64,000 nt of DNA from Methylobacterium sp. (GTDB taxonomy: Bacteria > Pseudomonadota > Alphaproteobacteria > Rhizobiales > Beijerinckiaceae): the NCBI GenBank assembly GCA_013823325.1, contig PNLY01000005.1, positions 50,846 to 114,845 on the forward strand, given 5' to 3'. The notes under the pieces are model-generated. The model made no database searches and had not been told where the DNA came from. It saw only the letters and a program-made list of their open reading frames with translations. Below, one piece after another: positions 33,473 to 40,452 of this stretch (the stretch's first letter is position 1; each line of letters starts with the position of its first letter). The position numbers were made by a program, and so were the translations under genes.

Positions 33473-34506
33473 GGAGACAGGCCGAAGCCGGAGATCGCCT
33501 TGGCCAGCGTCTCGATGCCGTCGACCGTGTCGAGCCCGGCGCGAGTGGCGCCGACATCCAGGATGACGATGCGGTTGTTCCTGACCGCGTCGAGCTTGCT
33601 GGCGACGGGATCGGTCTTGAGGAAGTCGAGCTTCTTCTCGATGTCATCGGCGGGAAAGCGGCGGCGATCCATCTTCACCGTGACGATCACCGCGGGATTG
33701 GCTGCGGCGATGCTCTCCCAGCCGACCAGCGGCCATTCCTCATTGGTGGTGATGATGTTGCGGGCGCCGAGCTTCGACAGGATGTAGGCGGGCACGCCGT
33801 TCTTGCCGGCCATGAAGCCGTCGCCCTTGATGTCCTTGCTGGAGAACCAGACCACGACCGGGACGTCCCGGGCCTTGACGTTCGCCACCGCCGCGACCGC
33901 CTTGTCCTCGCGCGCCTTGAGCTGGGCGACGAGCGCCTCGGCCCGGTCGGAGACGTCGAAGATCTGCCCGAACTCGCGGATGTTGCGATAGACCAGCTCC
34001 ATCGTGAACATCTGGGTGCGCACACCATCGCCAGCGCCGGAATTGTCCTTGCCGACGCAGTCGGTCGGCGAAACATAGGTCGGGACCTTGACCTTGGCGA
34101 ACTGATCGCGCTTGCCGACGATACCGTTGGGCCCGACATGCCATTCGAACATCGCCGTGACGAGGTCGGGCTCCTGGGCGAGCACCGCCTCGAAGCTCGG
34201 ATCATTGTCGGCGAGGCGCTTCACCTTGGTATTCACCGCCTCATAGGACTTGGCGACCGGCGAGAACCAGACCGCGGTGCCGACGACGCGATCGCCCAGA
34301 CCAAGCGCGTAGAGGATTTCGGTCTGGGTCTGGCCGATCGCGACGACGCGCTTGGGTGGGCCGGCGAAGGTCACGCTCTCCCGGCAATTCTCCAGGGTCA
34401 GCGGATACTGCGTCGGCGCGGCGGAGGCCTCCCCTGCTAACAGAGCGCCGAGGAGCGCCGCGGCGGCCCCTTGCAGCAGGCGGGTGGCATTCCGAGTAGC
34501 CGGCAC
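33469..34506 (-). CDS. ABC transporter periplasmic binding protein, BtuF/FecB type
   Basis: I chose a GTG start: it directly precedes a Sec signal (RNATRLLQGAAAALLGALLAGEASAAP), has GAGG eight bases upstream, and avoids an AT-rich, lysine/phenylalanine-containing stretch that looks like leader sequence. ATG starts 99 and 108 bases upstream are open alternatives. The 345-residue product has the helical-backbone binding-protein layout: KRVVAIGQTQTEILYALGLGDRVVGTA, SFEAVLAQEPDLVTA, GQIFDVSDRAEALVAQLKARE, and PLVGWESIAAANPAVIV. The cobalamin riboswitch upstream makes a corrinoid the most likely ligand; a metal chelate remains possible. Confidence 0.87.
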   Translation of the reverse strand: MPATRNATRLLQGAAAALLGALLAGEASAAPTQYPLTLENCRESVTFAGPPKRVVAIGQTQTEILYALGLGDRVVGTAVWFSPVAKSYEAVNTKVKRLADNDPSFEAVLAQEPDLVTAMFEWHVGPNGIVGKRDQFAKVKVPTYVSPTDCVGKDNSGAGDGVRTQMFTMELVYRNIREFGQIFDVSDRAEALVAQLKAREDKAVAAVANVKARDVPVVVWFSSKDIKGDGFMAGKNGVPAYILSKLGARNIITTNEEWPLVGWESIAAANPAVIVTVKMDRRRFPADDIEKKLDFLKTDPVASKLDAVRNNRIVILDVGATRAGLDTVDGIETLAKAISGFGLSP

Positions 34507-34521
34507 GGCGGAAACCTCAAA

Positions 34522-34536
34522 TGTAACAATGTTGCA
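34522..34536. promoter_or_regulatory. Palindrome TGTAACA-A-TGTTGCA just upstream of the binding-protein start
   Basis: TGTAACA (34522-34528) and TGTTGCA (34530-34536) form an inverted repeat with one mismatch, 16 bases upstream of the GTG start and downstream of the riboswitch. It is in the leader, so it could be an operator for an additional repressor or chance in an AT-rich patch. Confidence 0.25.
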
Positions 34537-34727
34537 TTTCTGATAGAAGTGACGGCGCACGGCCGTCAAGCTCCCCGCGAGGGCGCGGGCGGTCTTCGTG
34601 AACATGGGTCTCATCGCTCCCCGAGATGGCGGGCGGGGAGCTGCGCAGGAGCGTGGATGGATGGAAGGTCGCGGGACCGCCATCGACACACAGCTCCGGA
34701 ACACCCCGTCCGAAAGACGTCTTCGAC

Positions 34728-34904
34728 GACCGGGGCAGGTCTCCTGGCTCGCGGGTCAGCGCCGCTTCCGCCCGGCCTTCCCGGCGCCGTCGGCGCCAGT
34801 GGACGATGGGCGGAGAGCTCGCCGCTTACAGTTGCGGGGGCAGCCTCGGCTTCGGCGGAATACGCCTCACCGAATTCCCTCTTAGCTCCGGAGCAATCCG
34901 GAGA
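34728..34904 (-). promoter_or_regulatory. Cobalamin (B12) riboswitch
   Basis: Read on the minus strand, the conserved core appears in order: an outer hairpin CTCCGGA-ttgc-TCCGGAG (34886-34903), AGGGAA (34875-34880), GGTGA (about 34867-34871), the signature GCTGCCCCCGCAACTGTAAGC (34824-34844; split here as GCTGCCCCCG plus CAACTGTAAGC), and the 3' B12 box AGCCAGGAGACCTGCC (34734-34749). A C/G-rich hairpin follows (about 34704-34735) and may be the expression platform. It precedes the binding-protein gene by about 220 bases and should repress the importer operon when adenosylcobalamin is plentiful. Boundaries are approximate. The plus strand of this 514-base gap shows no gene. Confidence 0.92.
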
Positions 34905-35020
34905 ACCTCGATCGCGGCCACCCTATAAGGCCGTGCCGCACCGTCAAGCCCGCCCGCAGCCGACGGCGATGGCCACAGCCTCCGGGCTTGCTAAGGTAAG
35001 GCCGGGCCAAGGGGTGGGGC

Positions 35021-35974
35021 ATGCAAAGCGAATACCGGGTCGCCATCGTCGTGCTGCCGAACTTCACCCTGCTGGCCTTGTCCAGTGTCGTCGACACGCT
35101 CCGGCTAGCGAACCGGGCGCTCGGGCGCGAGGCCTACGCCTGGAACGTCTACGGCCTGCAGGACACCGTGGTGGCCTCGAGCCATGTCGGCATCGTTCCC
35201 GACAGCCTGCTGACGGGCGTGCATGACGACGAAGTCGATATCGCCATCGTCTGCGGCGGGATCGGCGGTCATCTCTACAATGAGCGCCATTTGCGCGCCT
35301 GGTTGCGGGATCTCGACAGCCGCGGCGCCATCATCGGCGCGATCTCGACCGGCATCTGGCAGGTGGCCCGTGCCGGCCTGCTCGACAGCTATCGCTGCGC
35401 CGTCCACTGGGACGACCTGCCGTCCTTCTCCGCGACCTTCCCTCTGGTGGAGGTGCGCCCCGAGATCTTCGTGCATGACCGGCGCCGGCTCACCTGCTCG
35501 GGCGGCGTCGCGGTCATCGACATGATCCTCTATCTCGTCGCGGTGCAATTCGGCATCGCCCAGGCCGACAGCGTCGCGGACCTCTTGATCCATGCCCGGA
35601 TCCGCTCCTCCGACGAGAAGCAGCGCGGCACCGCCGGCAGCCCGCAGGCGACGCCGCGGACCGTCCGCAGGGCAGTGACCCTGATGGAGCGCAATATCGA
35701 GGCGACGCTCCCGATCACGGCCATCGCCCGCGAGATCGGCTGCTCGACCCGCCAGCTCGAACGCCTTTTCACCGAGGCGTTCGGCATGTCGCCCAAGCGC
35801 TATTACGATGGCGTGCGCCTGCGCCACGCGCGCAAGCTCCTGGTCGAAACCGACGTCCCGCTCTCGGACGTGGCAGTGCAATGCGGCTACCCATCCCAGG
35901 CGCAGTTCGCGACGCGGTTCCGGACCGCCTTCGGCAAGCCGCCGCTACGCTACCGCCTCCATGCCCACCGTTGA
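35021..35974 (+). CDS. GlxA-family AraC regulator (DJ-1/PfpI sensor plus AraC HTH), GbdR-like
   Basis: The 317-residue protein has an N-terminal DJ-1/PfpI-like domain (VAIVVLPNFTLLALSSVVDTLRLANR, DIAIVCGGIGGHLY, GAIIGAISTGIWQVARAGLL, ATFPLVEVRPEIFVHD, TCSGGVAVIDMILYLV) and a C-terminal AraC domain (LPITAIAREIGCSTRQLERLFTEAFGMSPKRYY, VPLSDVAVQCGYPSQAQFATRFRTAFG). This architecture includes GbdR, which activates glycine betaine, dimethylglycine and sarcosine catabolism in Pseudomonas. It precedes the flavoprotein-sox operon on the same strand, separated by a 151-base promoter region, and is the likely activator. Confidence 0.9.
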   Translation: MQSEYRVAIVVLPNFTLLALSSVVDTLRLANRALGREAYAWNVYGLQDTVVASSHVGIVPDSLLTGVHDDEVDIAIVCGGIGGHLYNERHLRAWLRDLDSRGAIIGAISTGIWQVARAGLLDSYRCAVHWDDLPSFSATFPLVEVRPEIFVHDRRRLTCSGGVAVIDMILYLVAVQFGIAQADSVADLLIHARIRSSDEKQRGTAGSPQATPRTVRRAVTLMERNIEATLPITAIAREIGCSTRQLERLFTEAFGMSPKRYYDGVRLRHARKLLVETDVPLSDVAVQCGYPSQAQFATRFRTAFGKPPLRYRLHAHR

Positions 35975-36125
35975 GACGCCGGCGCCGTCAAGCGATGCTG
36001 CAACGCCGCGAAAGCTCTGTCGCCTATCGAGAAAAGATGTCGCTTTCTTGAAAGTCATAGCTGCCACCGTTCCATAGCCTCCTTTCAAACGCTGCCCGTC
36101 GAGAGGGCGCCGGGAGAATTCCAGA

Positions 36126-37727
36126 ATGGCCCGCCTGGATGAGCGGTCGACGGCCGGCAAGCCGTTGCCCGTCCGTGAGCATGCACGCCTACTGGTCATC
36201 GGAGCTGGCCCGGCCGGCCTGTCGGCAGCGCTCGAAGCCGCCCGGCGCGGCGTCGCGGTCGTGCTGGTCGACGAGCATCCGGTCGATCATGCGCTCATGG
36301 GCCTGGACGTGCCCTTCCATTTCGGCCAGCGCATGGGCGGGGCAGTCCGCAACAAGTCTCGGATGATCGAGACCATCGCCGCAGCGGATGAGCGGATCGC
36401 GGAAGCCTTCGAGGCGGGCGTCGACGTCCGGCTCGGCATTTCCGTCTGGGGCCTGTTCTCGCCGCGCCCGGGCCTGCGCTGGCTGCACGGCCACGTCGCC
36501 GGCCTCAGCGACGGCGAGAGCAGCTGGTTCCTCTCCTTCGACGCGGCGATCGTCGCGACCGGACGCCGCGATGTCGGCCTCGCCTTTGCCGGCTGGGAGC
36601 TGCCCGGCGTGATGGGCGTGACCGCCGCCAGCACCCTGCTGCAACGCTACGAGGCCTTCGACGGCCGGGCGCTGACGATCCTTGGCTCCGGCGTGGAAGC
36701 GACCGGATTCGCCAAGGCGGCCCTCGCTGCCGGACGCGAGATTGTCGCGCTGATCGAGGTGGGAGAGACGCCGCGCGATCCCGCCGGTTGCGCGGAGCTC
36801 GCCGAACGGGGCGTGCCCGTGTTGACGCAGACGATGATCGCCCGCGCCATCGGCGGTCATGACGGCGTCGAGAGCGTGCTGGTGCGAAGGCTGGACGGCG
36901 ATGCTGCGGACGCAAGGGAGGAACTTGCCTGCGATACCGTCGTCCTCGCCACGGGCGCCGCGCCCGTGATCGAGCTGCTCGACGTGGCCGGCGCCGAGAT
37001 CGGCTTTGTCCCGCATCGCGGCGGCTATGTCCCGCTGCTCGACGCCGACGGCCGGACCTCGGTTGCCGGCCTCTTCGCCGCCGGTGACTGCGCCGGCATC
37101 TGGTCCGACAAGACGGTCGATCCCGCCATCGCGGCAGCGGAAGGCGTTCGTTCCGCGAGCGCGGCCTGCGACGAGCTTGCAGGCGGCACCACGACGATGT
37201 GGCAGCCTGCACCTGCGGCCGAGCCGAGCCCGGCCGACGAGGATGTCGAGGACGTACGCTCCGCCTGGGTCGCCGCAGCGATGACTGTCGCCGATGCCGG
37301 CACGCATCTCTGTCAGTGCGAGGAGGTCAACCTGGCTGACCTGCTCGGCGTCCGCCCGCCACGCTATCTGTCGGGCAAGGACGGCGAGCGCAACTCACAT
37401 GATCTAGCCGCGCTCGCCGCCGACGGGCAGGTCAGCCAGGACCAGATCAAGCGCCTCACCCGTGCCGGCATGGGTCCTTGCCAGGGCCGCCGCTGTCGTG
37501 AGCAGGTCGGCGCGGTGCTGGCCAAGGCCACCGGCACGCCGCTCGCCCGGATGCCGCTGCCGAGCCATCGCGCCCCGGTCCGGCCTTTGCCGCTCTCGGC
37601 CTTCGCCGAGGATCACGAGCCCGATCTCCTCGCCCGGAACTGGGAAGGCTGGTTCGGCATCGCCAGCCAATGGGAGCCGTTCTGGACCTTGTCCTCGGAT
37701 GCAGCCAGCACGGAGGACCGGCCATGA
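36126..37727 (+). CDS. FAD/NAD-binding dehydrogenase subunit with C-terminal [2Fe-2S] site (OoxA/HcnB-like)
   Basis: The 533-residue protein has an N-terminal dinucleotide fold (LLVIGAGPAGLSAALEAARRGVAVVLVDE, residues 22-50), a second fold (ALTILGSGVEATGFAKAALAAGRE), ATGAAPV, a FAD motif GLFAAGDCAGIW, and a C-terminal BFD-like iron-sulfur site, CQCEEVN plus GPCQGRRC (four cysteines in CxC and Cx4C pairs). This layout is that of the alpha subunit of opine oxidases, hydrogen-cyanide synthase HcnB and D-hydroxyproline dehydrogenases, which oxidize the C-N bond of N-substituted amino acids. It overlaps the next gene by four bases. The small ferredoxin-like third subunit (HcnA type) is missing. 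A tail of about 40 residues shared with no known domain follows the cysteine pair. Confidence 0.83.
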   Translation: MARLDERSTAGKPLPVREHARLLVIGAGPAGLSAALEAARRGVAVVLVDEHPVDHALMGLDVPFHFGQRMGGAVRNKSRMIETIAAADERIAEAFEAGVDVRLGISVWGLFSPRPGLRWLHGHVAGLSDGESSWFLSFDAAIVATGRRDVGLAFAGWELPGVMGVTAASTLLQRYEAFDGRALTILGSGVEATGFAKAALAAGREIVALIEVGETPRDPAGCAELAERGVPVLTQTMIARAIGGHDGVESVLVRRLDGDAADAREELACDTVVLATGAAPVIELLDVAGAEIGFVPHRGGYVPLLDADGRTSVAGLFAAGDCAGIWSDKTVDPAIAAAEGVRSASAACDELAGGTTTMWQPAPAAEPSPADEDVEDVRSAWVAAAMTVADAGTHLCQCEEVNLADLLGVRPPRYLSGKDGERNSHDLAALAADGQVSQDQIKRLTRAGMGPCQGRRCREQVGAVLAKATGTPLARMPLPSHRAPVRPLPLSAFAEDHEPDLLARNWEGWFGIASQWEPFWTLSSDAASTEDRP

Positions 37728-38905
37728 CGGCGAGCCATGATCGCAAAGGCGCCGATGTCATCGTCGTCGGCGGCGGCGTGACCGGGCTGAGCACCGCCTG
37801 GTGGCTGGCCCGGGCCGGCGTCGACGTGATGGTCATCGAGAAGGGCATCGTCGGCTGGGGCGCCTCGGGCCGCAATGGCGGCGGCGCGACGCATCACCAG
37901 AGCCCGCTCTTCGCCGAGGAGCAGCGGCTCTGGCCGCTGATGGACGAGTTGCTGGGCTATCCGACCGAGTACCAGCCCAAGCGCGTCCGCATGGCCCTGA
38001 GCGATGCGCAGATGGACGAGTTCAGGATCGGCGTCGATAACACGCGAGGCCAGGGCTTTCCGGCCGAATGGCTCGATGCCGCGCAGGTGCGCGAGATGGT
38101 GCCGCTCGCCGGCGACAATGTCCGGGGCGGCGTCTATTACGAGCGCGGCGGCCACGCCAATCCGCAGCGGACCGTGCAGGCCTATGCCTGGGCCTTGCAG
38201 GACCTGGGCGGGCGCATCCTGCAGCATACGGCGGCGACCGGCTTCGAGCGGCGCGGCGATAGGATCGTCGCCGTCGAGACCAGCGCCGGCAGCTTTTCCT
38301 GCAATACGCTGGTGCTGGCGGCCGGGCCGCAGACCGGCATCCTCACGGCCCTGCTCGACAGCGAGGTGCCGGTGACCCCGGCCCGGGCCGAGATGATCGT
38401 CACCGAGCCGCTGCCGCTGATGCCGATCGGCGGCGTCGACGGCAACCATCTCTATGGCCGCCAGACGCTGCGCGGCAACCTCGCCTATGGCGGCGGCCCG
38501 CATGAATGGTTGAGGCCAGAGGACGATGGTGTCGCGGCTCGGCCGTCGAGCCCGCTGGCGCGCAATGTCGCCAAGCGCCTTGTCGAACTCTTCCCCAAGG
38601 CCGCGCATATCCGCGTCATCCGCAGCTGGGCCGGTGTGATCGAGAACACGCCGGACGGACGGCCGGTGATCGACCGGCTGCCAACCGCCGGCAACGTCAT
38701 CGCCGCGACCATGTCGAGCGTGGGCTTCGGCCTGTCGCCAGCGACGGGTCGCGCCATCTCGCAGCTCGTGCTCGACGGGCGCTGCGACTTCGCCGACCTG
38801 TCGAGCTTCCGCCTGTCGCGCTTCGGCAATCTCAGCCCGGACTGGCGCGAGGAGCGCGGCTGGCTGCCCCCGCAAACGGATGATGACGATGCTCGCGCGG
38901 CCTGA
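37724..38905 (+). CDS. FAD-dependent amino-acid oxidoreductase subunit (DAO family, OoxB/HcnC-like)
   Basis: The 393-residue protein has an FAD motif DVIVVGGGVTGLSTAWWLARAGVDVMVIEK (residues 10-40), GWGASGRNGGGATHHQSP for covalent or tight FAD binding, and C-terminal RSWAGVIENTPDGRPVIDRLP with SSVGFGLSPATGRAISQLVLD, characteristic of the DAO superfamily. It starts ATGA-overlapped with the OoxA/HcnB-like gene, and such pairs form heteromeric dehydrogenases. It probably oxidizes a secondary amine. The stop runs into the soxB start region, so all of these genes are coupled. Confidence 0.85.
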   Translation: MTASHDRKGADVIVVGGGVTGLSTAWWLARAGVDVMVIEKGIVGWGASGRNGGGATHHQSPLFAEEQRLWPLMDELLGYPTEYQPKRVRMALSDAQMDEFRIGVDNTRGQGFPAEWLDAAQVREMVPLAGDNVRGGVYYERGGHANPQRTVQAYAWALQDLGGRILQHTAATGFERRGDRIVAVETSAGSFSCNTLVLAAGPQTGILTALLDSEVPVTPARAEMIVTEPLPLMPIGGVDGNHLYGRQTLRGNLAYGGGPHEWLRPEDDGVAARPSSPLARNVAKRLVELFPKAAHIRVIRSWAGVIENTPDGRPVIDRLPTAGNVIAATMSSVGFGLSPATGRAISQLVLDGRCDFADLSSFRLSRFGNLSPDWREERGWLPPQTDDDDARAA

Positions 38906-40166
38906 ACCGATCGCCGACCGCTATTCGGCCTGGCGGCTGCTGACGGAGAGTCTCTCCAGCAATCGCGGCTGGAAGCCGGCCTGGCGCAAGCCGGAGCCGA
39001 AACCAGCCTATGACGTCATCATCGTCGGCGGCGGCGGCCATGGTCTGGCGACCGCCCATTACCTCGCCAGCGTGCACGGCATCACCAATGTCGCCGTAGT
39101 CGAGAAGGGACCGATCGGCCTCGGCAATGCCGGCCGCAACACCACGATCGTGCGCTCGAACTATGGGCTGCCGAGCAATACGCGCTTCTACGAATGGTCG
39201 CTGAAGCTGTGGGAGGGACTGGAGCAGGACCTCAACTACAACGTCATGATGAGCCAGCGCGGCGTGCTCAACCTGTTCCATTCGGACTCGCAGCGCGACG
39301 CCACCGCCCGGCGCGGCAACTCGATGCGCCTGCAGGGCGTCGACGCCGAACTGCTCGACCGCGAGCAGGTCAGGGCGATGGCGCCGTTCATCGCGATCGA
39401 CAATCCGATGTTCCCGATCTTCGGCGGGCTGCTGCAGCGGCGCGGCGGCACGGCCCGGCACGACGCGGTGGTCTGGGGCTTCGCCCGCGCTGCCGACCGC
39501 CGCGGCGTCGACATCATCGAGCATTGCGAGGTCACCGGCATCCGCCGCGAAGGCGGGCGCGTCATCGGCGTCGAGACGACGCGCGGCTTCATCGGTGCGA
39601 AGAAGGTCGGCGTCGCGGTCGCCGGCAACACCTCGCGGCTGGCAACGATGGCGGGCCTCAAGCTGCCGGTCGAGTCGCATCTGCTGCAGGCCTTCGTCTC
39701 CGAGGCGATCAAGCCGATGATCGACAGCGTCGTCACCTTCGGCGCCGGGCATTTCTACATCAGCCAGTCGGACAAGGGCGGGCTCGTCTTCGGCGGCGAT
39801 CTCGACGGCTACAACTCCTATTCGCAGCGCGGGAACCTGCCGCTGGTCGAGCACCTGATGGGCGCCGCCGTGTCGATGATCCCGTCGATGTCGCGCCTGC
39901 GGGTGCTCCGGCAATGGGCCGGGATCATGGACATGACGATGGATTCCTCGCCCTTCATCTGCAAGACGCCGATCGACGGGCTCTATTTCAACGGCGGCTG
40001 GTGCTATGGCGGCTTCAAGGCCACGCCCGGCTCGGGCTGGTGCTTCGCCCACACCATCGCCAACGACGCGCCGCACGCCTTCAACGCCGACCTGACGATC
40101 GAGCGCTTCCGCGACGGCCGCATGATCGACGAGCGGGGCGCCGGCCCCAATCCCTGGGCGCAGTGA
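38880..40166 (+). CDS. soxB: Sarcosine oxidase beta subunit SoxB
   Basis: This is the catalytic subunit of heterotetrameric sarcosine oxidase, with FAD and covalent FMN, oxidizing sarcosine to glycine and formaldehyde equivalents. The 428-residue protein starts with RYSAWRLLTESL, then YDVIIVGGGGHGLATAHYLA, KGPIGLGNAGRNTTIVRSNY, FSRQGVLNL-like MSQRGVLNLFHSDSQ, ESHLLQAFVSEAIKP, LRQWAGIMDMTMDSSPFICKTP and FNGGWCYGGFKATPGSGWCFAHTIA, all SoxB hallmarks. Three ATGs lie close together; the first is shown and overlaps the previous gene by 26 bases. It is followed 10 bases later by soxD. Confidence 0.95.
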   Translation: MMTMLARPEPIADRYSAWRLLTESLSSNRGWKPAWRKPEPKPAYDVIIVGGGGHGLATAHYLASVHGITNVAVVEKGPIGLGNAGRNTTIVRSNYGLPSNTRFYEWSLKLWEGLEQDLNYNVMMSQRGVLNLFHSDSQRDATARRGNSMRLQGVDAELLDREQVRAMAPFIAIDNPMFPIFGGLLQRRGGTARHDAVVWGFARAADRRGVDIIEHCEVTGIRREGGRVIGVETTRGFIGAKKVGVAVAGNTSRLATMAGLKLPVESHLLQAFVSEAIKPMIDSVVTFGAGHFYISQSDKGGLVFGGDLDGYNSYSQRGNLPLVEHLMGAAVSMIPSMSRLRVLRQWAGIMDMTMDSSPFICKTPIDGLYFNGGWCYGGFKATPGSGWCFAHTIANDAPHAFNADLTIERFRDGRMIDERGAGPNPWAQ

Positions 40167-40176
40167 GGCGGCGGCG

Positions 40177-40452
40177 ATGCACCTGATCCCCTGCCCCTAT
40201 TGCGGCCAGCGCCCCCAGGACGAGTTCCACTATCGCGGCGACGCCACCGTGAAACGTCCGGCGCCGGACGCCGGCGAGCAGGCCTTCTACGACTATGTCT
40301 ACACGCGGGAGAACCCCCGTGGCTGGCATGACGAGTGGTGGCACCACTATGCCGGCTGCCGGCAGTGGATCAAGGTCCGGCGCAACACGCTGACCCATGC
40401 CGTCGCGGCCTCCGCCGGGCCTGCCGACGCGTTGCCGGAGGCGACGCCATGA
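40177..40452 (+). CDS. soxD: Sarcosine oxidase delta subunit SoxD
   Basis: The 91-residue protein has the zinc-binding pattern CPYCGQRPQDEFHYRGD and WWHHYAGCRQW (two cysteines, a histidine and a further cysteine), DYVYTRENPRGWHDEWW and NTLTHAV. SoxD caps the tetramer. It overlaps the soxA start by four bases. Confidence 0.94.
   Translation: MHLIPCPYCGQRPQDEFHYRGDATVKRPAPDAGEQAFYDYVYTRENPRGWHDEWWHHYAGCRQWIKVRRNTLTHAVAASAGPADALPEATP

Noticed and set aside
31659-33647. A single 662-residue protein spanning the ATPase and permease
   Set aside because: The frame reads the permease gene out of phase before entering the ATPase; the true ATPase start is the ATG that overlaps the permease stop.
31659-34506. 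Second ferric-siderophore importer
   Set aside because: The proteins are FecB/C/E-like, but the cobalamin riboswitch upstream makes corrinoid uptake the better call.
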